NCBI RefSeq assembly: GCF_011045125.1
Contig: NZ_JAAKZF010000036.1
Coordinates: forward strand, 1-61,100
DNA from: Allomesorhizobium camelthorni
Lineage (GTDB): Bacteria; Pseudomonadota; Alphaproteobacteria; Rhizobiales; Rhizobiaceae
Length of the DNA stretch: 61,100 nucleotides
Reading direction: 5' to 3'
A program made the position numbers and the translations under genes. This document shows positions 25,320-34,309 of this stretch, piece by piece (positions within the stretch are counted from its first letter, which is position 1; each line of letters opens with the position of its first letter). The notes under the pieces are model-generated. The model saw nothing but the letters and a program-made list of their open reading frames with translations, searched no databases and had not been told where the DNA came from.

Positions 25320-26091
25320 CCGTGATCCCGGTGCGACGCCAGACTTTTCATAGGCGTAGGCGCCACCGTAGATCGGGTTCTCGATCATCCGGTGGATGGT
25401 GGCATAGTTCGGCCGACGCCAGACAATATCGCCATTGTTGCGCTTGGCGGGCAAATCCAGCCCATGCTCGAGGAACCGCATCAAGGCTAGCCGGGCGCTG
25501 CCGAGCCCAGCGACCTTGTCAAAGACCATAATGATCGCTTCCTGCACACGGCGATCGGGATCCTTCTCGATCCGGTCCCCTACCTTCACGAAGCCCACAG
25601 GGGCTGCAACAACGAGTTCGCCACGGCGCGCCTTGAGAGCGAACGCTGGCGCAAAAGATCGAGCTCGTACTCTTGAGGCTTCCCTTCAGCCCCAACAGCA
25701 GCCGGTCGTTGCCTTGGCGCGGTGCGTAGACCGTCTCCTGGTCGACCAGCACGGTGTCGACGACGCGGCACATCTCGATAAGTTGCTGCCAGTCACGGCT
25801 GTTGCGGGCAAACCGCGACACCTCCCGCGCCGCCACCGCCCCAACCTTGCCAAGGCAGACCTCCGCGACCATCCGGTCGAACCCGGCGCGTGCGACGCCG
25901 CCGGCGGCAGAGCGGCCGAGATCGTCGTGATCGTGTCGATGCGAGACCAGCCAAGCGCCGTCAGACGGTCGCGCATGGCATATTAAGTCTGCCGCTCTCG
26001 CGATTGTGCAGGACCTGATAGGCGGACGACTGGCGCACAACAGTATTGCCTTCCGCTCCAGATGATACGGCCTGATCTTCTCATGCATCAT
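25320..26091 (-). pseudogene. Large serine recombinase, frameshifted and truncated
   Basis: Starting at ATG 26091 (MMHEKIRPYHLERKAIL), successive minus-strand frames give [67 protein letters not shown], and [20 protein letters not shown] through [18 protein letters not shown]. These are the catalytic domain and the start of the recombinase domain. At least three frame changes are needed, and the zinc-ribbon/C-terminal part is replaced by the CoxL-like scrap. Non-functional. Confidence 0.75.
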
Positions 26092-26218
26092 GACGCGCCT
26101 CCCTCTCTCCGGGAGAGTGCTCGTCGTCGACGTGGTCGAGGATCAGGCTTACCATCAGCTTTGTCACTGATCGACGCGTCTCGGCGGGCAGCGCCTGCCA
26201 TCGCGGCGTCTGCGCGAA
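26081..26218 (-). pseudogene. Small ORF preceding the recombinase, 5-prime end lost or unclear
   Basis: Minus-strand frame with FAQTPRWQALPAETRRSVTK followed by LMVSLILDHVDDEHSPGE, ending at TGA 26083-26081 so that it overlaps the recombinase ATG. Such a short protein often precedes these recombinases as a coupled partner. No start codon can be assigned; the upstream DNA is the junction with the IS110 fragment. Confidence 0.45.
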
Positions 26219-26278
26219 ACCGTAGTAGTTGTCGTGTTGCCCGCCGCCCCGTCGTCAACACTCTGACAGCAGGCGCGC

Positions 26279-26405
26279 ATGCGACGCGTTATCGGAATGG
26301 ATATCCACAGGACCTTCGGGGAGGTTGTTTTCTGGGAAGAGGGCAAGCTTCGTCATGGCGGGCGTGTCGACATGACCCGGACGGCACTGGAAGGCTTCTG
26401 CAAAG
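26279..26405 (+). pseudogene. IS110-family transposase N-terminal fragment
   Basis: ATG 26279 begins MRRVIGMDIHRTFGEVVFWE followed by EGKLRHGGRVDMTRTALEGF, the conserved start of IS110/IS1111 transposases with the first catalytic Asp (GMDIH). Homology stops at about 26403, where IstB-like sequence begins in another frame. Confidence 0.8.
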
Positions 26406-26579
26406 ATGACTATCGCATTTCTCGACCGCCTGACCCAACACTGCCACATCCTCGAGACCGGAAACGACAGCTTCCGAGTCACGAATATCTCGGCCCACAC
26501 GGCCAAGACCAGGAGGGCGGAAAACAGGAACTTGACCGCCGCATCCGACCTGAGAGGGAGGCGTGTCAGTTCTGGGTGA
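26406..26579 (+). pseudogene. IS21 helper ATPase (IstB) C-terminal fragment
   Basis: ATG 26406 begins MTIAFLDRLTQHCHILETGN followed by DSFRV, then a charged tail to TGA 26577-26579. This is the C-terminus of IstB (TALLDRLTHHCxIxETGNxSWRF). The ATPase core is missing; it is joined directly to the IS110 fragment. Confidence 0.75.
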
Positions 26580-26674
26580 GAATGCCGAGTCAGTCTCAGC
26601 GAAAATCAACAGATGAAGCACAAAGATTGAGGAAGGAGCTGAAAAATCGAAAGCAGGCAAGGGATCCCAGCGAA

Positions 26675-26692
26675 ACAATTTTGTACAATTGT
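26675..26692. promoter_or_regulatory. Palindrome upstream of the ThDP enzyme gene
   Basis: ACAATT and AATTGT arms flank TTGTAC, and TTGTACAA (26681-26688) is itself a perfect dyad. It lies 28 bp before the ATG at 26720 and could be an operator or part of a promoter. No second copy was found. Confidence 0.4.
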
Positions 26693-26719
26693 CCCCGAGG
26701 TAAGCGGGACAGTATTGGG

Positions 26720-28501
26720 ATGGATGAATGGGAGCTCGCCTTGAGCGTGACGACAAAAGTGGCTTCGGCCGAGAACGCTCCACAGTGGGGGAGCGATCTG
26801 ATCGCAGACACGCTCCGCACGATCGGGTTCAGGTATATCAGCATGACCCCGGGGGCGAGCTTTCGCGGGTTGCACGACAGTATCGTCAATCATTTGCGGA
26901 ACACGGATCCGCAAATGCTTACATGCATCCACGAGGAAAGTGCCGTTGCCCTCGCCCACGGCTACGCGAAGGTGACCGGCGAGCCGATGGCCGTAGCGCT
27001 TCACGCCAATGTCGGCCTGATGCATGCGACGATGGCGATTTTCAACGCATGGTGCGACAGGGTTCCGATGGTTCTGCTGGGTGCGACGGGTCCAATGGAC
27101 GCGACGAGGCGGCGACCGTGGGTCGACTGGATCCATACCGGCCGTGACATGGGAAGCCTGATCCGGGGATACACGAAGTGGGACGACCAGCCATGCTCGC
27201 CGAGCGCGGGCGTGGAGTCACTGCTTCGGGCCAATCAGATTGCAAGGACCGCCCCTTGCGGCCCGACCTATGTCTGCCTGGATGCAGGCGACCAGGAATC
27301 GGAACTGACGGGGGTGCCCGACCCGGTAGAGTTGCGCCGGTTTCAGCCACCTCGTCCGGGCATCCCGTCGGCCGAAATTGCCGAAGAAGCCGCCAGACGG
27401 CTGCTTGATGCGAAACGCCCGGTCATTCTGGCGGGGCGCTCGTTGCGTAGTCAGGCGGCTTGGGACGCAAGGGTGCGCCTCGCGGAATCATTGAATGCCC
27501 GCGTCGTCACGGACCTGCGTACCGGTGCCTGCTTCCCGACCGTGCATCCGCTGAACCCCTACCGGCCGGGGATCTATATCGGACAGGATGCAATCGACGA
27601 TATCGGTAGGGCGGACGTGGCACTGAGCCTCGACTGGATCGATCTGGCTGGAACGTTGCGGCAATCCGGGGCGACGTCGGCGCATGTGATCCACTTCTCG
27701 CCGGACCAGTATGGCCACAACGGCTGGAGCTTCGACCACCTCGGGGTCCCCGAAGTGGACCTGTTCTCTCTGACGACCAGCGATAATGCGGTATCCGTCC
27801 TCAACGAGGCGGTCCAGAGCCTCGGCATGGCTTCCAGGTCCGAGTGGCGAGCGGAGGAAGCGCCGCCGTCAAGTCCGCCGACCGGCGAGGACATCCCGCT
27901 TTCGATCAGGCAATTCGCGACCACGACCAGCAGCACTCTGGAGGAGTTTCGTCCCACCTACATTCGCCTCCCTATCGGCTGGCCAGGAGAGTGCTGCAGT
28001 TTCGAGGGTCCGCTGGATTTCCTCGGTTACGACGGCGGCGGAGGCATCGGGTCCGGCCCGGGCATGGCGGTTGGCGCGGCCCTCGGGCTCAGGGGCACCG
28101 ACCGGCTTCCGGTTGCCATAATCGGGGACGGCGATTTCCTCATGGGCGCGACCGCGATCTGGACTGCGGTGCGCTATCGGATACCTCTGCTCGTGATCGT
28201 CGCTAACAACGCATCCTTCTTCAATGACGAGGACCACCAGGAGAAGGTGGCGATAGAGCGCGGGCGGCCGGTGGAGAACCGTTCCATCGGGATCAGCCTT
28301 GACGGACCGGTTTGCGACTTGGCGGCCATTGCCCGTGCGCAGGGGGCTGAAGCGTCCGGTCCCATCGAGAGCGCTTCGCAGTTGGAGGGTGAGGTTCGAA
28401 AGGGTGCAGTGCACGTTCGAAGCGGAGGCGTGTTCGTCATCGACGCTCGGGTGGCGCCGAACTACGGAAAACAGGTTCTTCGGGGGTTGCTGAAGCCTTG
28501 A
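26720..28501 (+). CDS. Thiamine-diphosphate-dependent enzyme (acetolactate synthase/decarboxylase-like)
   Basis: 593 aa from ATG 26720. The frame is open back to 26279, but that part is IS110/IstB debris and is not homologous to this family. N-terminal ThDP domain with the activating Glu in HEESAVALAHGYAKVTGEP, a central domain (LLDAKRPVILAGRSLRSQAA), and a C-terminal ThDP-binding motif IIGDGDFLMG...IVANNASFFND (GDG-x-NN). Family reactions are decarboxylation or carboligation of 2-keto acids or acyl-CoAs (benzoylformate, oxalyl-CoA, sulfopyruvate, acetolactate). No CoA-binding or FAD residues let me choose. It heads a plus-strand run with a binding protein and a molybdenum hydroxylase. Confidence 0.85.
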   Translation: MDEWELALSVTTKVASAENAPQWGSDLIADTLRTIGFRYISMTPGASFRGLHDSIVNHLRNTDPQMLTCIHEESAVALAHGYAKVTGEPMAVALHANVGLMHATMAIFNAWCDRVPMVLLGATGPMDATRRRPWVDWIHTGRDMGSLIRGYTKWDDQPCSPSAGVESLLRANQIARTAPCGPTYVCLDAGDQESELTGVPDPVELRRFQPPRPGIPSAEIAEEAARRLLDAKRPVILAGRSLRSQAAWDARVRLAESLNARVVTDLRTGACFPTVHPLNPYRPGIYIGQDAIDDIGRADVALSLDWIDLAGTLRQSGATSAHVIHFSPDQYGHNGWSFDHLGVPEVDLFSLTTSDNAVSVLNEAVQSLGMASRSEWRAEEAPPSSPPTGEDIPLSIRQFATTTSSTLEEFRPTYIRLPIGWPGECCSFEGPLDFLGYDGGGGIGSGPGMAVGAALGLRGTDRLPVAIIGDGDFLMGATAIWTAVRYRIPLLVIVANNASFFNDEDHQEKVAIERGRPVENRSIGISLDGPVCDLAAIARAQGAEASGPIESASQLEGEVRKGAVHVRSGGVFVIDARVAPNYGKQVLRGLLKP

Positions 28502-28542
28502 CCCCGGGTTCGTACAAGCAAGGCAAATCATGGGAGGAAGTC

Positions 28543-29535
28543 ATGAAACGACCCGCAGCACTTATTCCGATCTGGGCGGCTGCATTCATTGTCGGCACGG
28601 TCTGGGCCACAGCGGCCGGTTCCGTGGAAATTGCGGCATCGCAGTATGGCGTCGCCACGGGCACCTATCCCTATGCCCTGGCAAAGGCCAAGGGGCTATT
28701 CGAGAAGCATGGCGTGAACGTCGAGGGTATCCGCAGCGGCCGCGGATCCACGCCGACCATCCGTGAAATGGTGGCTGGTGACCTTCCGTTCGCCGACGCA
28801 GGCATTACGGGCGTCCTTCAGGCGCGTGCGTCTGGTGCCGATGTGGTCCCGGTCGGTTGTGCGGTGGACACGTTCGCCGAAGTCATCTGGATCACGAAGC
28901 AGGATTCGCCCATCAACGACATGGCCGACATCAAGGGCAAGCGGGTCGGCTATACCTCGCCGAAGTCCGCCACCAACATGATGGCGGTGATGCTCGTCGA
29001 CAAAGCCGGATTGCCTCAGGATGAGGTGGAACTGGTTTCCGTGGGCGGGTTCAACGAACTTCTCACCGCACTGAACGCCGGCGGAGTCGACGTCATTCCG
29101 ATGGTCGAACCGACCTTCACCATGGAAGGCGACAAGTACAAGGTACTCGCCAGGGGCAACGAGACGTTTCCCCCGATCAGCAACACCATGCTTCTGAGTT
29201 CCAGGAAGACCATCGAAGAGCAGCCGGACGTGGTACGGGATATCATCGCGGCGCGTCGCGAAGCTGTCGAATTCATCCGCAGCAATCCGGAAGAAGCGGG
29301 TGAACTGATCGCCAAGGAACTCGAGCTTGATCCCGAAGTCATCAAGAAGGTGGTCAAGAACCTGCTCGAATTCGGTTCGGTGGATGGAATCGAATATTGG
29401 GGTCTCGGCGACTGCCACGACTTCAAGACCGTGAACAACATGTTGCAGGGAGCTCGCACCGTGGGAATGATCGACGGCGATTTCGACGTGAAATCAATCG
29501 TGGATCTGAGCCTTCTTCCGGAAGATCTTCAATAA
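28543..29535 (+). CDS. NitT/TauT-family ABC transporter substrate-binding protein
   Basis: 330 aa periplasmic protein from ATG 28543 (GGGAGG upstream). Signal peptide MKRPAALIPIWAAAFIVGTV with likely cleavage in the ATAAGSVE region. Family blocks: YPYALAKAKGLFEKHGVNVE, GDLPFADAGITGVLQARASG, DIKGKRVGYTSPKSATNMMA and NTMLLSSRKTIEEQPDVVRD, as in NMT1/SsuA-like proteins for nitrate, sulfonates, pyrimidines or aromatic acids. No ATPase or permease lies beside it. A NitT/TauT-type ATPase with two permeases and no binding protein lies at 54896-57281. Confidence 0.9.
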   Translation: MKRPAALIPIWAAAFIVGTVWATAAGSVEIAASQYGVATGTYPYALAKAKGLFEKHGVNVEGIRSGRGSTPTIREMVAGDLPFADAGITGVLQARASGADVVPVGCAVDTFAEVIWITKQDSPINDMADIKGKRVGYTSPKSATNMMAVMLVDKAGLPQDEVELVSVGGFNELLTALNAGGVDVIPMVEPTFTMEGDKYKVLARGNETFPPISNTMLLSSRKTIEEQPDVVRDIIAARREAVEFIRSNPEEAGELIAKELELDPEVIKKVVKNLLEFGSVDGIEYWGLGDCHDFKTVNNMLQGARTVGMIDGDFDVKSIVDLSLLPEDLQ

Positions 29536-29574
29536 GAAGTCGCCGCGGACAAGAGCGAAACGGAAAGATCCTCG

Positions 29575-31911
29575 ATGCGCAACGGTGATATGATGCGCGT
29601 CGAGGATCGCAGTCTCGTCCAGGGACGAGGACGCTACACCGACGACATCGTACTCGAGAACATGGCCTATGCCGCCTTCGCGCGCTCGCCCTATCCTCAT
29701 GCGCGGCTGCTTTCGGTAGACGGCAGCATTGCCGCCGGGCAGGAATCGGTACTCGCGGTCTACACGCTCGAAGACTACCGCGCGGACGGCTGCCGGCCAT
29801 TGCCCTACCTCCTGCCGCCACCGGAGAACAGGATTGGTGCTGCGGCCTTCCTTCCCGACCGCTGGCCCCTTGCGGGCGGTCGATTGCGACATGTCGGCGA
29901 CCCGTTCGCCCTGGTGGTCGCAACCACGCCGGAGGCGGCGCTGGAGGCGGCCGAATCGGTCGTTGCCGAAGCCGCGATGCTCGCTCCGGTCATGGAAATG
30001 CGGGACGCGACGCGCTCGTTTCAGCCGATCTGGGAGGACTGCGCGGACAACGTCTGTTTCCTTCATGAGGCGGGAGACGCCGACTGTACCGCGGCGGCTT
30101 TCGGTTCTGCCCCGCACGTGGTCTCCGGCAGGTTCGTGGTTCCCCGTGTGAGCGCGAATCCGCTCGAACCTCGCGGCTGTGTCGCCGCCTACGATCCCGA
30201 CAGCGATAGGTTGACCGTTTTCGCCGGCGTTCAGGACGTTTTTGGATGCAGGAGCGGATTGGCAACTGCGCTCTGCCGCACACAGGAGAGCATCGACGTG
30301 GTTTCGCCGTGTGTCGGCGGCAGCTTCGGGCTCAAGTATCTCGACCCGGAAACGACGGCGGTATGCTGGGCCGCTACGAAGCTCCGGCGGCCCCTGAAGT
30401 GGGTGTCGTCGCGCTCCGAAGCCTTTCTCAGCGACAACCACTCGCGCGACAACGTGACCATCGGCGAACTCGCTGTCTCGTCAAAAGGCGAGTTTCTCGC
30501 GTTGCGCGTCAGGACCGATGCCAATGTCGGCGCCTACGCCGCGTCGCTCGCTTCTGCATCTCCTGTCAACAACCTTGGCTCGCTTGCCGGCGTCTATCGT
30601 ACCCCCGCCATTGACGTGCGGGTCAGGGGCATCTTCACCAACACCAACCCGACCGGTCCTTACAGAGGCGCGGGGAGGCCGGAAGCCAGCTATGTGATCG
30701 AACGGCTTGTCGACATGGCGGCGAGAAGGCTGGGCCTCGACAGAACCGAGATCCGGCGCCGCAACATGATCCGCGCCGAAGAAATGCCCTACCGTACCGC
30801 CCTCACATACACCTACGATTGCGGCGAATTCGAAACTGTGATGGACAAGGCGTTGCGGGCCGCCGACTGGAACGATTTCGAACGAAGACGCGGACGTTCA
30901 CGCCAGGACGGCAAGCTGAGGGGGATCGGGATATCCACTGTCATCGAGCGGGCCACCCTGGCCTGGACGTTCGAAAACGTACGCACCATCGCCAGATCCG
31001 ATGGCCGGCTCACGATCGTGGCCGGCGGTTCCGATCAGGGTCAGGGACATGGAACCATGTATACCCAGCTGGCGACATCCTGGCTGGGACTGTCTCCCGA
31101 CAGCATCGAAGTCGTAGAAGGCGATACTCGGTGGTTGCCGTCCGGAGGAATGACCGGAAGCTCGCGCACGTCGGCAATGGGTTCGGCCGCACTGCATCGA
31201 TCGGTTCAGGATCTGCTCGAGAGGGCCAAACCGATCGCTGCGGATCATCTGGAAGCGCATTCCGCCGACGTCGAGTTCAGAGCTGGCTTCTTCGTGGTGG
31301 CCGGGACCGATAGGCAGGTTGCGCTGACCGAAGTTTTCCGGATCGCGGCGGCCGCCGCGCCCGGATCGGCATCCGGAGGCCTTGAGGGAAACGGTCACTA
31401 CAGTGCCGAAGTGGAGAATTTTCCGAACGGATGCCACGTCTGCGAGGTCGAAATCGATCCTGAGACCGGTGAACTCACGTTCTGTGACTATGTGGTCGTG
31501 GACGATGTCGGCAACGTCATCAACGAAACCATCGTAGACGGTCAACTCCACGGCGGAATCGCGCAAGGGATCGGCGAGGCGCTGATGGAAGCGGTTCGCT
31601 ACGGAGACGATGGTCAGCTCATGTCCGGAAGCTTCATGGACTACGCCATGCCCAGAGCGGGCGACATGTGCGGCTTCAGGACAGGACTTCATCCGGTGCC
31701 CACGGCGACGAACCCCGTAGGCGCGAAGGGCGCGGGAGAGGCCGGCCTGGTGGGTGCGCTGCCCGCCATTGTCGGTGCCATCGTCGATGCATTGGCGGAC
31801 TATGATGTCGACCACCTCGACATGCCGATCACCAGTGCGAAAATCTGGTCGGCGATCAGCGGCCACTGCCGAGCCGATTCCCCAATGGTCCACGAACCGC
31901 CGGCTGAATGA
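29575..31911 (+). CDS. CoxL-like molybdenum hydroxylase large subunit
   Basis: 778 aa Mo-molybdopterin subunit of the xanthine dehydrogenase/CO dehydrogenase family. Blocks: VEDRSLVQGRGRYTDDI at the N-terminus, CVGGSFGLK, NTNPTGPYRGAGRPE, GGSDQGQGHGTMYTQLA (cofactor Gln-Gly), GQLHGGIAQGIGEAL and GAKGAGEAGLVGALPAI with the catalytic Glu. The CO-dehydrogenase loop AYxCSFR is absent, so it is not a CO dehydrogenase; it probably hydroxylates an aromatic or N-heterocyclic carbon. The FAD (CoxM) and 2Fe-2S (CoxS) subunits it needs are not in the window. A fragment of a second copy lies at 25145-25296. Confidence 0.9.
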   Translation: MRNGDMMRVEDRSLVQGRGRYTDDIVLENMAYAAFARSPYPHARLLSVDGSIAAGQESVLAVYTLEDYRADGCRPLPYLLPPPENRIGAAAFLPDRWPLAGGRLRHVGDPFALVVATTPEAALEAAESVVAEAAMLAPVMEMRDATRSFQPIWEDCADNVCFLHEAGDADCTAAAFGSAPHVVSGRFVVPRVSANPLEPRGCVAAYDPDSDRLTVFAGVQDVFGCRSGLATALCRTQESIDVVSPCVGGSFGLKYLDPETTAVCWAATKLRRPLKWVSSRSEAFLSDNHSRDNVTIGELAVSSKGEFLALRVRTDANVGAYAASLASASPVNNLGSLAGVYRTPAIDVRVRGIFTNTNPTGPYRGAGRPEASYVIERLVDMAARRLGLDRTEIRRRNMIRAEEMPYRTALTYTYDCGEFETVMDKALRAADWNDFERRRGRSRQDGKLRGIGISTVIERATLAWTFENVRTIARSDGRLTIVAGGSDQGQGHGTMYTQLATSWLGLSPDSIEVVEGDTRWLPSGGMTGSSRTSAMGSAALHRSVQDLLERAKPIAADHLEAHSADVEFRAGFFVVAGTDRQVALTEVFRIAAAAAPGSASGGLEGNGHYSAEVENFPNGCHVCEVEIDPETGELTFCDYVVVDDVGNVINETIVDGQLHGGIAQGIGEALMEAVRYGDDGQLMSGSFMDYAMPRAGDMCGFRTGLHPVPTATNPVGAKGAGEAGLVGALPAIVGAIVDALADYDVDHLDMPITSAKIWSAISGHCRADSPMVHEPPAE

Positions 31912-31995
31912 ACCTGTCTTTGCGTCCCTACGCTCTCTGGCGGACTCGCACCATGCCGTTGCCTGGCCAGCCTACGAAAGGCGCCGTTCCCGCTA

Positions 31996-33063
31996 TCAGT
32001 CCGCGACAAAAACGCGGTACACCATCGGTACGAACAGCAGGACAATGGCAATGCGAACCACATGCAGAGCCGCGACCAGCGCGACGTCCACTCCCATCGC
32101 ATAGGCAATGAGGCTCATTTCCGGGAACCCTCCCGGTGCGAAAGCCAACAGCAGGGCGGAAACGTCGAATGGCGAGATCCGGCTCACCACGTAGGCTCCG
32201 AAGAGGGCAATGAGGACCATCATCAGACTGGACCCCAGTCCGAACAGGAGAGCCTGCCCGACGAGGCGAGGCGGGACACCGACAAATCCGACCCCCACCG
32301 AGACGCCAAGCACGACCTGGGCGAAGATGACGAATTCGCTAGGGACACTGAAATCGCTCATCCCGCTCAGGTGAAACAGTGCGCTGACGATCATGGGGCC
32401 CACGAATGCGTACGCCGGAAATTTCAGAGCCTTACCCAGGTAAGTCCCGGCCACTGCACAGGCGAGGATCAGCCAGAGCGTTGCGATGTCCATCTGGGCG
32501 ATGGATGGGCCCGAAATCGTGCGGCCCGAAAACGGAATATCCAAGGCATATCGGATCACCCAGGGCAGCAACATCACGACCAGGAGTATTCGCGAGGAGT
32601 GAGCCAGCGCAATATCGGTTTCCTTGCCACCGCCCGAACCTCCCAGGATGACCATCTCGGTCAGACCGCCCGGGGAACTCGAATAGAAAGCCGTCGCCTT
32701 GTCGAACTTCGCGACCGAATGGTAGTAGAGATAGTTGACCGTTACGATCGTTGCGACGACCACGAGCAGTCCGGCCAGCGGTGTTGCCCAGATGTCGAGC
32801 CTTTCGAGGAGCTCCGGTTTGAATGTCGTTCCGAGCATGACGCCGATCAGGGCGACGACCGGAGGTCTGGTCCAACTGGGGCTGGTCAGGCGCGGATATG
32901 CAAGATTGACCAGCAGGCAAGCGTACATCGGCCCGAGAACGAACGGCAGCGGCAGGTGCACCAGATAGAAGGCTATCGCTCCGATCACCCCAACGGCAAG
33001 CGCCGGGATCAGGCCGTCAATCAGGTATTGCCGCGGTCCTGCAATCCTTGGCCGCTTCAACAT
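31996..33063 (-). CDS. AbrB-family integral membrane protein
   Basis: 355 aa with about ten membrane segments in two similar halves (Gneg_AbrB_dup). The paired motifs YSSSPGGLTEMVILGGSGGG and LLAFAPGGFPEMSLIAYAMG-VDVALVAALHVVR are diagnostic. Older databases call such proteins ammonia monooxygenase or AbrB regulators; they are more likely transporters or exporters of organic acids. Convergent with the CoxL-like gene and ends 84 bp from its stop. The ORF begins close to the IS481 element, with a 230-bp spacer without genes. Confidence 0.88.
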   Translation of the reverse strand: MLKRPRIAGPRQYLIDGLIPALAVGVIGAIAFYLVHLPLPFVLGPMYACLLVNLAYPRLTSPSWTRPPVVALIGVMLGTTFKPELLERLDIWATPLAGLLVVVATIVTVNYLYYHSVAKFDKATAFYSSSPGGLTEMVILGGSGGGKETDIALAHSSRILLVVMLLPWVIRYALDIPFSGRTISGPSIAQMDIATLWLILACAVAGTYLGKALKFPAYAFVGPMIVSALFHLSGMSDFSVPSEFVIFAQVVLGVSVGVGFVGVPPRLVGQALLFGLGSSLMMVLIALFGAYVVSRISPFDVSALLLAFAPGGFPEMSLIAYAMGVDVALVAALHVVRIAIVLLFVPMVYRVFVAD

Positions 33064-33295
33064 TGCGGATGTTCACGCACGAATGCTACCTGTTCCCCCG
33101 TCCGGCGCCATATTCCAGATCATCAAGAAGCAGGAAGTATCATCGCACAACGCAAATTTCCTATGCTTCGCATCAGTTTTCCTAATGTAGCCGGTAATCA
33201 CCCAGAAACCCGAGCATACGCGCATCGCGTATCTTACCAGCCGTTTGGCATTCCTCCTCCCGGTCAGTTGTACGGCTCTGCCGGTCGCCATGAGA

Positions 33296-33301
33296 CCTAG
33301 G
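33296..33301. repeat. IS481 target-site duplication, left copy
   Basis: CCTAGG, identical to 34304-34309. It fits the NCTAGN six-base target known for IS481. The TAG stop codon of the transposase lies within it (complement of 33297-33299). Confidence 0.8.
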
Positions 33302-34247
33302 TGTTTAGTCCCGGCATTTGATGGATCGGATCGAGCCTGAAGCGTTCGCGCTCCTTTGTCCAGCATTTGCAGATGTGTTCGTAGGGAGTTAGCCCCTTCA
33401 GCGTCTTGAGCCGGCGCCCGAAGTTGTAGGCGTCGATGAAGTCCTGGAGGTGCTGACGGAGCTGAGCGTGGTCGTCGTAGTGGAACCGCTTGACGGTGGC
33501 CTCCTTGATCGTGCGGTTCATCCGCTCGACCTGACCATTGGTCCACGGATGCTTCACCTTGGTCAGCCGGTGCTCGATGCCGTTGTCGCAGCAGACGCGG
33601 TCGAAGATGTGCTCGAAGGCGTGCCGGTCCTGCTTGCGGTTGGTGAACTGGATGCCGTTGTCGGTGAGCACGGTGTGGATGGCGTAGGGGACGGCGGCCA
33701 CGAGGTTGCGCAGGAACTGGGCGGCGGCCATCTTGCCGGCCTTCTCATGCAGCTCCGCATAGGCGAACTTCGAGGTCCGGTCGATGGCCACGAAGAGGTG
33801 GAGCTTGCCTTCGGCCGTGCGCACCTCGGCGATGTCGATGTGGAAATAGCCGATCGGGTAGCGCTTGAATTTCTTCTTGCCTGGCTTGTCGCCCTCGACC
33901 TCGGGCAGGCGGGAAATGCCGTGACGCTGCAGGCAGCGATGCAGCGAGGAGCGCGTCAGGTGCGGGATCGTCGGCTGGAGGGCGTAGAGGCAATCATCCA
34001 GCGGCAGCAGCGTGTGCCTGCGAAAGGCAACGATGATCGCCTCTTCCTCAAGCGACAATAGCGTCGACTTCAGTTCCCGCGGGCCGGTCGGCAGATCGGC
34101 AACCGACGTCCGCTTCTTCCATTTGGCGACCGTCTTCTGGTTGATCCCGTAGCGCCTGGCCAGCGCCCTCAGGCTCTCTTGACTATTCTGTATTGCTCGA
34201 CGGATCGCCTCTGTCGTTGTGGCGCTGCCGTGAAGAACCTGTCCCAT
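33297..34247 (-). CDS. IS481-family transposase
   Basis: 316 aa from ATG 34247 (GGAAGGA upstream). N-terminal helix-turn-helix LRALARRYGINQKTVAKWKK and an rve-type DDE core: FHIDIAEVRTAEGKLHLFVA, VLTDNGIQFTN and TNGQVERMNRTIKEATV with Asp, Asp and Glu in place. Full length and uninterrupted, so likely active. Its stop codon is supplied by the flanking target duplication, not by the element. Confidence 0.95.
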   Translation of the reverse strand: MGQVLHGSATTTEAIRRAIQNSQESLRALARRYGINQKTVAKWKKRTSVADLPTGPRELKSTLLSLEEEAIIVAFRRHTLLPLDDCLYALQPTIPHLTRSSLHRCLQRHGISRLPEVEGDKPGKKKFKRYPIGYFHIDIAEVRTAEGKLHLFVAIDRTSKFAYAELHEKAGKMAAAQFLRNLVAAVPYAIHTVLTDNGIQFTNRKQDRHAFEHIFDRVCCDNGIEHRLTKVKHPWTNGQVERMNRTIKEATVKRFHYDDHAQLRQHLQDFIDAYNFGRRLKTLKGLTPYEHICKCWTKERERFRLDPIHQMPGLNT

Positions 34248-34303
34248 AGTGCATCCTTCCATTCCTGGGAAAACAATGCACCATCAAAACCTGGGATCAA
34301 ACA
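33302..34303 (-). mobile_element. IS481-family insertion sequence, complete
   Basis: 1002 bp with imperfect terminal inverted repeats, TGTTTAGTCCCGGCATTTGA at 33302 and the complement TGTTTGATCCCAGGTTTTGA at 34303, ending in the TGT/ACA typical of the family. Flanked by CCTAGG on both sides. It sits exactly in the stop codon of the crotonase gene at 34305-35093. Confidence 0.92.
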
Positions 34304-34309
34304 CCTAGG
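34304..34309. repeat. IS481 target-site duplication, right copy
   Basis: CCTAGG, the second copy of the target. The TAG stop of the crotonase gene (complement of 34305-34307) is inside it, so insertion left that gene intact. Confidence 0.8.

Noticed and set aside
26279-28501. A single 740-residue ThDP enzyme
   Set aside because: The first 147 codons are IS110 transposase start and out-of-frame IstB sequence; family similarity begins at MDEWELAL.
29575-31911. Aerobic carbon monoxide dehydrogenase large subunit
   Set aside because: The AYxCSFR active-site loop is absent and the medium and small subunits are not encoded nearby.
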